Assembly: GCF_000337835.1 (NCBI RefSeq)
Contig: NZ_AOLM01000003.1
Location: 1 to 64,000, forward strand
Direction: 5' to 3'
DNA from: Haloferax sulfurifontis ATCC BAA-897
GTDB lineage: Archaea; Halobacteriota; Halobacteria; Halobacteriales; Haloferacaceae
Length of the DNA stretch: 64,000 nucleotides
Part shown: positions 35,635 to 44,434 of the stretch, piece by piece
Numbering within the stretch: the first letter of the stretch is position 1
Layout: each line of letters begins with the position of its first letter
Notes under the pieces: generated by a model
Databases searched by the model: none
The model's input: the letters and a program-made list of their open reading frames with translations, nothing else
What the model was told of the DNA's origin: nothing
Program-made: the position numbers and the translations under genes

Positions 35635-37077
35635 TCAGTCGCTGGCCCCTTCCGTCGACTCAATCGGTTCCGGTTCCTGAATCTCGGTCGGTCCCGCCGG
35701 GCCGACGTCGCCGCGCCTCGACAGGAGGAGGTAGACGCCGCCGCCGACGACGAGCCAGCCGATTGCCAGCGCCCAGGTGAACGGGTCGATAAAGAGGCCC
35801 AAAAGCACGTTACAGACGATACCGAGAATCGGCGTAACGGGGTACAGCGGCACCTCGAAGGGTCGCTGTAGGTTCGGCTGTCGCCGTCGAAGCCGAATCA
35901 ACGCGTAGTTGACGATGATAAAGCCCAGAAGCGAAAACAGGCTCGCCAGGTTCCCGACGATGCGGATTGGCACGACGAGGACGGCGACGAGCATCACCAC
36001 GGCGGACGCGAGAATAGCGACGAGCGGCGTCCCGTACCGGTGGTGGAACCGACCGAGGCGGGCGGGCAACTGTCGCTCGCGTCCCATGGCGAACGCGACC
36101 CTCGACGAGCCGATGACGACCGCGTTGAGCGCCGAGACGGTCGAAAAGACCGCCCCGAAGGCGATGAGCGCCGCGCCCGTCCCGAGTATCGGGAACGTCG
36201 GCATGAAGCCCTCCGCCGCCTGCGCGATTGCCGTCTCGCCCGCGCCAGCCAGCCCGTCCGCGCCGAGCGTCCCGATAGCGACGAAGACGACGAACAGGTA
36301 GACGACCACGGTGACGGCGACGGACAGGAGGATAGCCCGCGGGATGTTAATCTGTGGGTTCTCGACCTCCTCGGTGACGGTGGCGATGAGGTCGTACCCC
36401 TGAAACGCGATGAACGTCAGCCCCATCGCGGGGAGGACCGACAGCGGTCCCTCGGTGAAAAGCGGGTCGAACTCCCCGGCGTCGGCGGCCGTGAGACCGA
36501 ACGCGACGAACACGCCGAGAATGGCGATTTTGAGTAGCGTGATTGCCGTTTCACCCCGTCCCGAGGCCTCCGTCGAGAGGGCGTTGAGCGCCACGAGCGT
36601 CACGACGGCTCCGAGCGCGTACAGGACCGGTGGCCCCGGAAGGGCGTACCCGTAGATGTGGCCGAACTCGACGAAGTTCGACGCGAATCCGAGCGCGTAC
36701 AGCGACCCCGCAATCATGTACGTGAACCACCGCGTCCACCCCATGACGAAGGCGACGGGCGCGGAAAACACCTCGCGGACGTACGCGTAGCCGCCGCCGT
36801 TTCGCGGGATCGCGGCCGCGAGTTCGGCGTACGAAAGCGCCGTGAAGGTCGTCACGCCGCCGTTGAGGGCGAACGCGACGATGGCCGCCGGACCGGAGAT
36901 ATCGACTGCGAGTCCCGTCAAGACGAAGATTCCCGCACCGACCATCGCACCGATTCCGACCATCGTCGCGTCGAGCAGACCGAGACTCACGGCCGGCTCG
37001 CGCCCGCCCGAGTGACTCACGGGCGGGCCCTCGTTTGGCCGTGAGACCGAGTGGTCGAAAATGGCATGTGCACACAT
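35635..37077 (-). CDS. APC-family amino acid/polyamine permease
   Basis: 480 residues with about 12 membrane helices. The TM1 signature GIGAMVGAGIFVLTGLA and TM3 SYAELAAAIPRNGGGYAYV are typical of APC transporters. No C-terminal USP or regulatory domain is fused; the TrkA-like gene downstream may fill that role. Substrate probably a cationic or neutral amino acid, not resolvable. The ATG at 37077 is supported by ATTTATC about 25 bases upstream. Confidence 0.92.
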   Translation of the reverse strand: MCAHAIFDHSVSRPNEGPPVSHSGGREPAVSLGLLDATMVGIGAMVGAGIFVLTGLAVDISGPAAIVAFALNGGVTTFTALSYAELAAAIPRNGGGYAYVREVFSAPVAFVMGWTRWFTYMIAGSLYALGFASNFVEFGHIYGYALPGPPVLYALGAVVTLVALNALSTEASGRGETAITLLKIAILGVFVAFGLTAADAGEFDPLFTEGPLSVLPAMGLTFIAFQGYDLIATVTEEVENPQINIPRAILLSVAVTVVVYLFVVFVAIGTLGADGLAGAGETAIAQAAEGFMPTFPILGTGAALIAFGAVFSTVSALNAVVIGSSRVAFAMGRERQLPARLGRFHHRYGTPLVAILASAVVMLVAVLVVPIRIVGNLASLFSLLGFIIVNYALIRLRRRQPNLQRPFEVPLYPVTPILGIVCNVLLGLFIDPFTWALAIGWLVVGGGVYLLLSRRGDVGPAGPTEIQEPEPIESTEGASD

Positions 37078-37294
37078 ATACCATATCCGTCGATAAATAT
37101 CCGGTCCATCAAGCCGACCGAGACACCGTGAGCGCTCGCTCGGGGGTGGACAGATTCGCGGTTATTCCCAATTTTAACGACCGAACACGCGTTTAATCCG
37201 TACTCACTGCCCGTTTGTGCTGGAAATTCCATCCCGAACAACGAAACGACATGCCGATAGTTTTTCCACTGCCCGATACGCACGCCGGAACGTC

Positions 37295-37975
37295 ATGTAC
37301 ATCATCGTCGTCGGCGCGGGCAACATCGGCACGCCGCTCATCGAAATCGCCACCGAGGGCGGCAACGAGGTCGTCGTCGTCGAGCGCGACGAGGCGAAAG
37401 CCGAGGCGGCCGCCGCGACGTTCGACTGCCTCGTCCTCAACGACGACGCCACGATCAAACAGACGCTCGACGAGGCCGGCGCGGACCGGGCGGACGCCAT
37501 CATCACGACGACCGACAAGGACGCGACCAACATCATGGTCTGTCTGTTGGCGAAGGAGCTCAACATCCCCGACATCGTCTCGGTCGTCCACAACCCAGAG
37601 CACATGAGCCTCTACCGCCAAATCGGCGTCAACACGATGGAGAACCCCCAACGGCTCATCGCGGAGTACCTCTACCGGGCGGTCAAGCGGCCCTCCATCG
37701 TCGACTACATGCGCATCGGCGAGCACGCCGAGGTGTTCGAAATCCGCGTCGACGAGGACGCGCCCATAGCGGGGATGACGATTCAGGGGGCCGCACAGGA
37801 GAACCTCCTCGACGGGGACACACTCATCGTCGCCGTCGAGCGCGAGGGCGACGACGACCCCGTGACCCCCCGCGGGAACACCACTATCGGGTCGGGAGAC
37901 CTCCTGACGGTCTACTCCGCGAAGGGTGCGACGCCCGATGTGACTGACGTGTTCGGCCACTACGAGGACCACTGA
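37295..37975 (+). CDS. trkA: Trk potassium uptake regulator TrkA
   Basis: 226 residues; ATG at 37295 (MYIIVVGAGNIG). One RCK_N (GAGNIG, then E at the end of beta-2: VVVERDE) and one RCK_C domain (about 137-222). It gates the TrkH channel according to NAD(H)/ATP. Its stop overlaps the trkH start (TGATG), so the two are a translational pair. The in-frame extension upstream to 37217 is Arg-rich and unlikely. Confidence 0.92.
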   Translation: MYIIVVGAGNIGTPLIEIATEGGNEVVVVERDEAKAEAAAATFDCLVLNDDATIKQTLDEAGADRADAIITTTDKDATNIMVCLLAKELNIPDIVSVVHNPEHMSLYRQIGVNTMENPQRLIAEYLYRAVKRPSIVDYMRIGEHAEVFEIRVDEDAPIAGMTIQGAAQENLLDGDTLIVAVEREGDDDPVTPRGNTTIGSGDLLTVYSAKGATPDVTDVFGHYEDH

Positions 37976-39636
37976 TGCCCCGCCGCGGACGAACCGTCTC
38001 GGGGTGGCCCGCAGACCTCGCGGTCATCGGCCGCGACGTGGGGTCGCTTCTCGTCATGGAGGCCGCCCTGATGAGCGCCACGGTCCTCGTCGCGGTCGGC
38101 TTCCGCGAGTGGTACGCCGCGCTCGCGTTCCTCACCGCCGGCGGCGCGACGGCGTTCGTCGGACTGGGCGCGCGAAAGGCGTTCGCGAACGCCCCCGCGC
38201 CCCGGATGAAACACGGGATGATAATCGCCGCCGCGGGCTGGTTCGCCACCGCCGCGTTCGGGTCGCTTCCCTTCTTCCTCACGGCGCAGTTCGCCCCCCA
38301 GAGCGTCCTCACGGCGCTCGTCCCCGCCGGCGTCGACTACGCCCAGTCGAGTCTCGTCTACTTCCGCGACCCGCTCCACGCCCTGTTCGAGAGCATGAGC
38401 GGCTGGACCGGAAGCGGCCTGACGATGGGCATCCACGAGCCGTCGCTCCCGCGGACGATTCAGTGGTGGCGCTCGCTCATCCAGTGGGTCGGCGGCGTGG
38501 GCGTCATCGTCCTCACCGTCTCCATCCTCTCGCGGCCCGGGAGCGGGAGCTACGCCCTGTACCGCGGCGAGGCCAGAGAGGAGAAGATTCACCCGAGCGT
38601 CGTCTCGACGGTCCGAACGGTCTGGAAGATTTTCGTCGGCTACACGCTCCTGTCGGTGGCCGTCCTCTTCGTCGCCATCCGCGCCAGCGACTACGGGGCC
38701 GCGCTCCCGCTGTGGGAGGTCGCGTGGCAGGCGCTCAACCACGCGATGACGGGGCTTTCGACCGGCGGGTTCGCCGTCACTGACGGCTCTATCGGCACGT
38801 ACGACTCGCCGCTCATCGAGACGGTGTTGCTCCCCGTCATGGCGCTGGGCGCAATCGCCTTCCCCGTCCACTACGCCATCCTGAAGAACCGCGATATCGA
38901 CCGTCTCTGGGGCGACCTCCAGACGCGCTGGCTCCTCGTCATCTTCGCGGTCGGCGGGGTCGCGCTCGCCGTCCAGAACCTCGTCAGCCTCCCGGCGACC
39001 GCGGGTTCGGCGTTCGTCGAGACCGCCGACTACTTCGGACTCGCCGGCGTCGTGGGCGGACCGGAGTCGGACGCCGTCCGCGACGCCGCGTTCCACTGGG
39101 TGAGCGCGCTCACCTGCACCGGCTTTCAGGCCGCGCCGCTCGGCGAGTGGTCCGACGGCGGGAAGGTGCTCCTGTCGGGGGCGATGACCCTCGGCGGGGC
39201 CGCGGGGTCCACCGTCGGCGGCATCAAAATCATCCGCGGCTACACCATCTCCCGCGGCATCCGCTGGCAGTTCTCCCGCGTCTTCCTCCCCGAGAGCGCG
39301 GTCGTCAACATCGAGATGAACGGCCGCCGACTCTCGCGGACCGAGATGGACCGCGAGTTCTCCGAGGCGGCCATCGTCTCGATGCTCTGGCTGTTGCTTC
39401 TCGTCGGGTCGAGCGTCCTCCTCGTGAACCTCGCCGGGCCGGAGTTCACCTACGCCGACGCGCTGTTCGAAGTCGCGTCCGCACAGGGGAACGTCGGCAT
39501 CTCGACGGGCATCACCGGCCCGTGGATGAACCCGTGGGCCGAGGCGATGTTCCTGTTTAACATGTGGGTCGGCCGCCTCGAAATCATCCCGGTGTTGGTG
39601 TTCGCCCGGTCGGCCATCTACGGGCTGAACCCCTGA
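37975..39636 (+). CDS. trkH: TrkH-family potassium transporter
   Basis: 553 residues. Four pore repeats with selectivity-filter glycines are visible: SMSGWTGSGLT, AMTGLSTGGFA, SALTCTGFQAA and ASAQGNVGIST. About 10-12 hydrophobic helices. K+ accumulation is essential for a salt-in halophile. Paired with trkA at 37295. Thirty bases after its stop an inserted AT-rich element begins. The last residues (FARSAIYGLNP) are full length, so the insertion did not truncate the gene. Confidence 0.94.
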   Translation: MPRRGRTVSGWPADLAVIGRDVGSLLVMEAALMSATVLVAVGFREWYAALAFLTAGGATAFVGLGARKAFANAPAPRMKHGMIIAAAGWFATAAFGSLPFFLTAQFAPQSVLTALVPAGVDYAQSSLVYFRDPLHALFESMSGWTGSGLTMGIHEPSLPRTIQWWRSLIQWVGGVGVIVLTVSILSRPGSGSYALYRGEAREEKIHPSVVSTVRTVWKIFVGYTLLSVAVLFVAIRASDYGAALPLWEVAWQALNHAMTGLSTGGFAVTDGSIGTYDSPLIETVLLPVMALGAIAFPVHYAILKNRDIDRLWGDLQTRWLLVIFAVGGVALAVQNLVSLPATAGSAFVETADYFGLAGVVGGPESDAVRDAAFHWVSALTCTGFQAAPLGEWSDGGKVLLSGAMTLGGAAGSTVGGIKIIRGYTISRGIRWQFSRVFLPESAVVNIEMNGRRLSRTEMDREFSEAAIVSMLWLLLLVGSSVLLVNLAGPEFTYADALFEVASAQGNVGISTGITGPWMNPWAEAMFLFNMWVGRLEIIPVLVFARSAIYGLNP

Positions 39637-39660
39637 GGGGAAACGAAAACCGGCGTTTGA

Positions 39661-39667
39661 TTCTCCG
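39661..39667. repeat. Direct repeat (target-site duplication candidate), left copy
   Basis: TTCTCCG occurs here at the outer edge of the left inverted repeat (the final G is shared with it) and again at 40595-40601. Confidence 0.55.
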
Positions 39668-39686
39668 GCTCTGTTGAAGTCCTCTG
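39667..39686. repeat. Terminal inverted repeat, left
   Basis: GGCTCTGTTGAAGTCCTCTG matches the reverse complement of 40574-40593 at 17 of 20 positions. Confidence 0.8.
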
Positions 39687-39755
39687 AGCCTGACAGAAAG
39701 TGCGTGCTGAATATCGAGGGTGTCTGTGTCACGTCACACAAATCGCGGACTCATC

Positions 39756-40001
39756 TCAAAGCACGCTAGTACCGGCAGAAGTATGGTTGATTCGCACCTG
39801 TTCAGGCAGAGAATTGTAGGTGACTGGGACGAGAACAAGCAATTCCCCTTGTCGTGTCTCTACCCACTCCTCCATAGAGTTCGAGTTCCAGCAACAGGGC
39901 GTCCATGCTCCGGATTCGAGGTGGTTCCACACGTCCACATCACCGTAATAACGACCGTCACTGCATCGATAAACTGTCCCCCCGCCTTCTGATTTAGTCA
40001 T
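39756..40001 (-). CDS. Hypothetical small protein inside the AT-rich element
   Basis: 81 residues, ATG at 40001. The first half (TVYRCSDGRYYGDVDVWNHL, then TPCCWNSNSMEEWVE) is acidic, aromatic and Cys-containing and could be a zinc-binding fold. The second half (LVPVTYNSLPEQVRINHTS) is less protein-like. It lies 9 bases after the preceding small frame on the same strand. Not recognised; may be a remnant. Confidence 0.4.
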   Translation of the reverse strand: MTKSEGGGTVYRCSDGRYYGDVDVWNHLESGAWTPCCWNSNSMEEWVETRQGELLVLVPVTYNSLPEQVRINHTSAGTSVL

Positions 40002-40010
40002 CTGTTTTCT

Positions 40011-40196
40011 TCATCTGCATCCATCTCCGGGTGGCCGAAGTACTGGTAACAGGCACTCTGCGAGGAGAATGTAATTCTTTGACACGGTGTCCGTCCTCGC
40101 ACTCCCGATAACAGAGGTCGTACCCACTCTCTTCTCGTAGGTGGGACGATCTACATTCTCGTCACCATCGAGCCAGTCAGGTTTCTCTGTTACCAT
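40011..40196 (-). pseudogene. Frameshifted small Cys/His-rich gene
   Basis: The open frame gives 61 residues: a halophile-like acidic start (MVTEKPDWLDGDENVDRPTYE) followed by a basic, unlikely tail. Reading the other two frames in turn after the start gives YDLCYRECEDGHRVKEL and then SACYQYFGHPEMDADEENR with a TGA stop. This suggests an original gene of about 65 residues with Cys/His zinc ligands, broken by two frameshifts. Confidence 0.4.
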
Positions 40197-40293
40197 TATC
40201 TGAATCTGAGTAGTCGCTCTTACCTAATGGCGACTCGACTGTCACTTCGGTGTCTTCGACGAATTGATTCGAGGGAATGTCAATCGAACCCAT
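40177..40293 (-). CDS. Tiny acidic ORF in the AT-rich element
   Basis: 38 residues starting MGSIDIPSNQFVEDTEVTVE at 40293 and overlapping the next small frame by 20 bases. Acidic composition fits a halophile, but length and context make it uncertain; possibly the N-terminal part of a decayed gene. Confidence 0.3.
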   Translation of the reverse strand: MGSIDIPSNQFVEDTEVTVESPLGKSDYSDSDNGNRET

Positions 40294-40573
40294 AATCTCA
40301 ATCAAATATGACTCTGTAAGGGAATAAGGCTTCCTTGATATCCAATAAAAACACAATTAAAAAGACAATTGTCTAATCTAGAGTGGCATTTAATAGGTTT
40401 TGTTTGTTCCAATCATTGAGTGCAGATTCACTGGGCGGACTCCAATATACCGTTGGTACTTCGGTGGTATCGGCAGTTCTCATTCCTAGCTTCTCGTGAG
40501 AACGTCATAACCTTTTTCTATTCTGACACATTCGCGCGCTCTCTTCAGCACGGACACCGAAACCTATCATCGT

Positions 40574-40593
40574 CTGAGGATTTCAACGGAGCC
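40574..40593. repeat. Terminal inverted repeat, right
   Basis: CTGAGGATTTCAACGGAGCC, the imperfect inverse of 39667-39686. It lies 11 bases from the stop codon of the minus-strand trkH. Confidence 0.8.
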
Positions 40594-40594
40594 G

Positions 40595-40601
40595 TTCTCC
40601 G
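40595..40601. repeat. Direct repeat (target-site duplication candidate), right copy
   Basis: Second TTCTCCG, one base outside the right inverted repeat. Confidence 0.5.
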
Positions 40602-40603
40602 CG

Positions 40604-42208
40604 CTACCGCCGCCAGTACTCCGGCGTGAAGATGACTAACACGGGGAGAATCTCCAGTCGGCCCACCCACATGAGAACCACCATGTACAGCTTCGAGCCG
40701 TTGGAGAAGTCGAGGTAACTCCCCATCGGGCCGGCGACGCCGAAGCCCGGCCCGACGTTCCCGAGGGTCGCGGCGACGGCGCTCATGGTTTCGAGGATGC
40801 TCACGTCGAAGCCGATGCGCGCGGCGTCGAGGTGGAGCAGGCCGGTCGAGACGAAAAACAACACGAGATACAGGAGCGTGAAGGCGTAGATGCCGCGGAT
40901 GGCGCGCTCGTCGACCGCGCGCCCCGCGAGCCTGACGGGGCGGACCGCCTCGGGGTGGGCCGTCGTGAACAGCTCCCGGCGGAGCGACTTCACGATGACG
41001 TACCAGCGGACGATTTTGACCGCGCCGCCGGTCGAGCCGCCGGAGCCGCCGATGAACATCGCAAACAGCAGGGCGTACTGCGCCGGCGCGCTCCACGCGT
41101 TGAAGTCGATGCTGGCGTATCCCGTCGTCGTGACGATAGAGACGACCTGAAACACCGACTGGCGAACCGCCGGCTCGACGTTGCCGATGATGGCCGTGCG
41201 GATGCCTTCGAGGTAGAGCTGGTCGTAGGTCTCGCCCGCGGGCGCGACGGACATGAGCCCGTCACCGAGGAACAGAATCCCCGCGAGAATGGCCGAGACG
41301 ACGCCGATGACGCCGAGGTAGGACTTGAACTCGGTGTCGCGGAACAGCCGCTTCGGGTCGCCCGTGAGGACGTGCCAAAACAGCGCGAAGTTGGTCCCGG
41401 CGGCGACCATGAAGGGGATAATGACCCACTGCGCGGCCGCCGAAAAGGCCTCGATACTCCGGGCTTCCGGCGAGAACCCGCCGGTCGGCATCGTCGTCAG
41501 CCCGTGGGCGATGGCGTTGTACACGTCCATGTTCGGGGCGTTGCCGGTGACGTGCAGGCCGTAGAGGAGGACGATTTCGAGGACGGTGAGACCGAGGTAC
41601 GCGCCCCAGAGCGCGCGGGCCGTCTCGGCGATGCGCGGGGTGAGCTTCTCGATGCCGGGGCCGGGCGCTTCGGCGTCCATCAGCTGTGCGCCGCCGACGG
41701 AGAGCTCGGGGAGGATGGCGACCGCGAGGACGACGATACCCATCCCGCCGAGCCACTGGGTGAGCTGTCGCCACATCATGATGCCGCGGGTGTGGGAGTT
41801 AAACGAGATGTCGCCGAGCACCGTCGCCCCGGTCGTGGTGAAGCCGCTCATCGTCTCGAACAGCGCGTTCACCGGGTTGCCGAGGGTCGATTCGGGGTGG
41901 ACGGGCGCCGCGATGAAAGGGATGCCGTGGGCCTCGATGAGAAACGGTATCGCGCCGACGATAGTGACCGCTAACCACGTCACTGCGACCATCAAAAAGC
42001 CCTCGCGGGCACCGATGTCCGGCTCGTCGGCGAGCCGTTCGAGCCCCGTGCCGACGAGGACCGTGACGGCCATCGTGACGACGAACGGGAGTACTGACTC
42101 GCCGTAGTACAGCGCGACCACGAGCGGGAAGCAAAGCGGGACCGCGAGATACTTCAGGACGGTCCCCACGAGACGCAGGCTGGCTCTGTAATCGACCCGC
42201 AATTTCAT
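40604..42208 (-). CDS. trkH: TrkH-family potassium transporter (second copy)
   Basis: 534 residues, distinct from the first copy. Pore segments: TMSGFTTTGAT, LTTMPTGGFSP, SIVTTTGYAS and SAVAATLGNVG. The N-terminus (MKLRVDYRASLRLVGTVLKY) is longer and more basic. Four filter glycines are kept. It lies downstream of a double-RCK trkA (146-base spacer) on the same strand. The two trkH proteins are clearly divergent paralogues, not recent duplicates. Confidence 0.94.
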   Translation of the reverse strand: MKLRVDYRASLRLVGTVLKYLAVPLCFPLVVALYYGESVLPFVVTMAVTVLVGTGLERLADEPDIGAREGFLMVAVTWLAVTIVGAIPFLIEAHGIPFIAAPVHPESTLGNPVNALFETMSGFTTTGATVLGDISFNSHTRGIMMWRQLTQWLGGMGIVVLAVAILPELSVGGAQLMDAEAPGPGIEKLTPRIAETARALWGAYLGLTVLEIVLLYGLHVTGNAPNMDVYNAIAHGLTTMPTGGFSPEARSIEAFSAAAQWVIIPFMVAAGTNFALFWHVLTGDPKRLFRDTEFKSYLGVIGVVSAILAGILFLGDGLMSVAPAGETYDQLYLEGIRTAIIGNVEPAVRQSVFQVVSIVTTTGYASIDFNAWSAPAQYALLFAMFIGGSGGSTGGAVKIVRWYVIVKSLRRELFTTAHPEAVRPVRLAGRAVDERAIRGIYAFTLLYLVLFFVSTGLLHLDAARIGFDVSILETMSAVAATLGNVGPGFGVAGPMGSYLDFSNGSKLYMVVLMWVGRLEILPVLVIFTPEYWRR

Positions 42209-42354
42209 CCGTGGACTAACGTACCGAGCGCCGGGTTCTTCCGTGTTCGGGTTCGCAGTCGGGCGCGCGACAGCGTGACGCGGGGCGTTCGGCGGCCGAA
42301 CGGAGTCGAGCGGAGTCGGACGGAGCTAACGGGACCGTGCGGCGGCCGCCCGGC

Positions 42355-43692
42355 TCACAGATTCGGGGCCACGTCGTCGATGACACAGCTATCGACGAAG
42401 ACGACGACGTGGTCGCCGGGTTCGATGACGGTGTCGCCGCGGGGGGTGATGAACTCGCGGCGGCGGGTTATCGCGCCGATGACGACGCCCTCGGGGAGCG
42501 ACGCGACCGACTCCCGAATCGGCTTGCCGGCGAGGACGCTGTCGGCGTCGACCTCGATTTCCAGCACCTCGGCCTTGTTCGACTCGATGAGCGCGACGTT
42601 CTCCGCGCCGCCCTCGCGGGTAAAGCGGGTTATCTCCTCTGCGACGACCTCGCGGGGGCTGACGCCAACGTCGACGCCGACGGCCTCGAACAGGTCCACG
42701 TACGGCGTGGTGTCGATGACGGCGACGGTGCGCTCGACGCCGAGCCGGGCGGCCAGAAGCGACACGAGCAGGTTCTTCTCGTCGGAGTCGAGCGCCGACA
42801 CGAGCAGGTCGGCGTCGCCGATGTACTCGCGTTCGAGGAAGTCCACGTCGGTCGCGTCGCTCTCCATCACGATGGTCCCGGGGAGCATCTCCGCGAGCTC
42901 GCGGGCGCGTTCCGCGTCGTGCTCGATGAGTCTGGGCTTGAAGCCACGTTCTTCGAGCAGGCGGGCGACGTGGTAGCCGATTTCGCTCCCGCCGACGATG
43001 ACGACCTCCTCGGCGGTGCCCGGTGGCTCGTCCGGCGAGACGGAGCTTGCGAACCCCTGAACGCTCTTGGGACTGCCGATGACGACGACGCGGTCGCCCG
43101 GCCCGATGACGGAGTCGCCGCGGGGAATCGTCACCTCGCCGTCGCGGAGGATGGCCGCGAACGTCAGCGAGTCGAAGCGGTCGGCCTCGCTCACGGTCTG
43201 GTTGGCGACGGGGCTCTCCTCGTCGACTTCGAACTCCGCCATCTGGACCTGCCCGCCGGCGAAGGGGTCCACGTCGCGCGCGGCGGGGAGGCCGACGACG
43301 CGGACGATGGACTCCGCGGCGAGCAGGTTCGTACAGACCATGAAGTCGATACCGAACGCCTTCTCGGAGCGTTGCCACGTCCGGAGGTACTCCGTGTTCT
43401 TGACGCGGGCGATAGTGAAGGCGTTCGAGATGGCCTTGGCGGTTGCGCAGGCGACGATGTTCGTCTCGTCGTCGTCGGTCGAGGCGATGACCATGTCGGC
43501 GCGCTCAACGCCGGCCTCTTCGAGCGTGTCCACGGACGTGCCGTCGCCGTGGAGCGCGAGCACGTCGAGCGAGTAGTTCAGTTCGTCGACGCGCTCGGGG
43601 TCGCAGTCGATGACGACGACCTCGTGGGTCTCGTCGAGGTCGGCCGCGATGGACGACCCGACCTGCCCGGCACCGATGATTATCACGCGCAC
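42355..43692 (-). CDS. trkA: Trk potassium uptake protein TrkA, double-RCK form
   Basis: 445 residues from a GTG at 43692 (VRVIIIGAGQVG); upstream residues are not family-like. Two RCK_N/RCK_C units: 1-225 (GAGQVGSSIAADL) and about 228-445 (IVGGSEIGYHVARLL). This is the classic long TrkA. Both NAD motifs look intact, the second degenerate (GGSEIG). It precedes the minus-strand trkH and probably gates it. Confidence 0.93.
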   Translation of the reverse strand: MRVIIIGAGQVGSSIAADLDETHEVVVIDCDPERVDELNYSLDVLALHGDGTSVDTLEEAGVERADMVIASTDDDETNIVACATAKAISNAFTIARVKNTEYLRTWQRSEKAFGIDFMVCTNLLAAESIVRVVGLPAARDVDPFAGGQVQMAEFEVDEESPVANQTVSEADRFDSLTFAAILRDGEVTIPRGDSVIGPGDRVVVIGSPKSVQGFASSVSPDEPPGTAEEVVIVGGSEIGYHVARLLEERGFKPRLIEHDAERARELAEMLPGTIVMESDATDVDFLEREYIGDADLLVSALDSDEKNLLVSLLAARLGVERTVAVIDTTPYVDLFEAVGVDVGVSPREVVAEEITRFTREGGAENVALIESNKAEVLEIEVDADSVLAGKPIRESVASLPEGVVIGAITRRREFITPRGDTVIEPGDHVVVFVDSCVIDDVAPNL

Positions 43693-43777
43693 CAGAGACC
43701 AGCCCCTGTCATACCCCTGTGTTGGTCCGCGGGCGCGTATGTGCATTTCCCTTCACGAATACACCGTGCATCGGCGG

Positions 43778-44314
43778 TCACGCCCCCGGTTTGGCGTGAA
43801 TCGTCAGTTCCACGCGCCGCGGCCGTCCCTCGATGTCGGCGACGATGCGCTCGACGATGCGCTCCGCCTCCTTCTGGAGCACCGGCCGGAGCTTGTCGAT
43901 GACCCACCCCAGCGAGACGAACCGCGGGAGGTCGATATCGCCGGCGGAGACGCTGTCCGGGTCGTACTCGACCTCGAAGAAGACGCGGCAGGCGGTGTCG
44001 GCGTCGGCGGGGGCCTCGGCCGGCAGGTCGTCGAGTTCCTCGACTCGCCAGCGGCCGACGGCGTGTACGTCCTTGGTGATGGTCCAGTCGATTCGCGCCG
44101 GCGGGGTGACGTCGGTCACCTTCGACTCGGCGGTGTAGGTGAGCTTCCACCACGAGAAGTACAGGGCGTACCGCGTCCCCGGCGACCCGTCGCCCGACTG
44201 TCGCACGTCCCGCAGGTGCTTCGAGTAGTCGGCGTACCGCGGGAAATCGACGAGGAACTCGTATATCTCCTCGGGCGGCAGGTAGACGACGGTGCTGACG
44301 GCTATCTCGTCCAC
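43778..44314 (-). CDS. SRPBCC (polyketide cyclase/coenzyme Q-binding-like) protein
   Basis: 178 residues from GTG at 44314 (VDEIAVSTVVYLPPEEIY). The START/Coq10 pattern is clear: PPEEIYEFLVDFPRYADYSKHL, WWKLTYTAESKV, PPARIDWTI. It forms a helix-grip hydrophobic cavity that binds a lipid-like ligand, in Coq10 a quinone. The ligand here is unknown. Ends 85 bases from trkA. Confidence 0.82.
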   Translation of the reverse strand: MDEIAVSTVVYLPPEEIYEFLVDFPRYADYSKHLRDVRQSGDGSPGTRYALYFSWWKLTYTAESKVTDVTPPARIDWTITKDVHAVGRWRVEELDDLPAEAPADADTACRVFFEVEYDPDSVSAGDIDLPRFVSLGWVIDKLRPVLQKEAERIVERIVADIEGRPRRVELTIHAKPGA

Positions 44315-44400
44315 GAGCGTCGAATGGGGTCGGCGGGACCAAAGCCTTGTGGGCCGCGTCGGGCCCGCCCGCGGTGCCGACCCGGCGTCGCAATCGCAAC

Positions 44401-44406
44401 CTATAA
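44401..44406 (+). promoter_or_regulatory. Putative TATA box
   Basis: CTATAA 29-34 bases before the ATG at 44435 and therefore suitably placed for a nearly leaderless transcript. Confidence 0.5.
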
Positions 44407-44434
44407 TCGGTCGGTGGGCCGACATACAGCCGAG

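Larger units (their letters stand above)
39667..40593. mobile_element. Decayed or non-autonomous insertion element between two trkH genes
   Basis: A 927-base segment with 17/20 terminal inverted repeats and a 7-base direct repeat (TTCTCCG) at its flanks, much richer in A/T than its surroundings. No intact transposase. The termini (GGCTC.GTTGAA.TCC) resemble those I associate with haloarchaeal IS5-type elements, from memory only. Near the right end on the plus strand a short frame with LRWYRQF may be the worn C-terminus of such a transposase. On the minus strand are small Cys-rich frames that look like decayed passenger genes. Confidence 0.7.

Noticed and set aside
40420..40629. Plus-strand frame at the right end of the element
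   Set aside because: It crosses the inverted repeat and the trkH stop; the LRWYRQF resemblance to a transposase end is too weak to call a gene.
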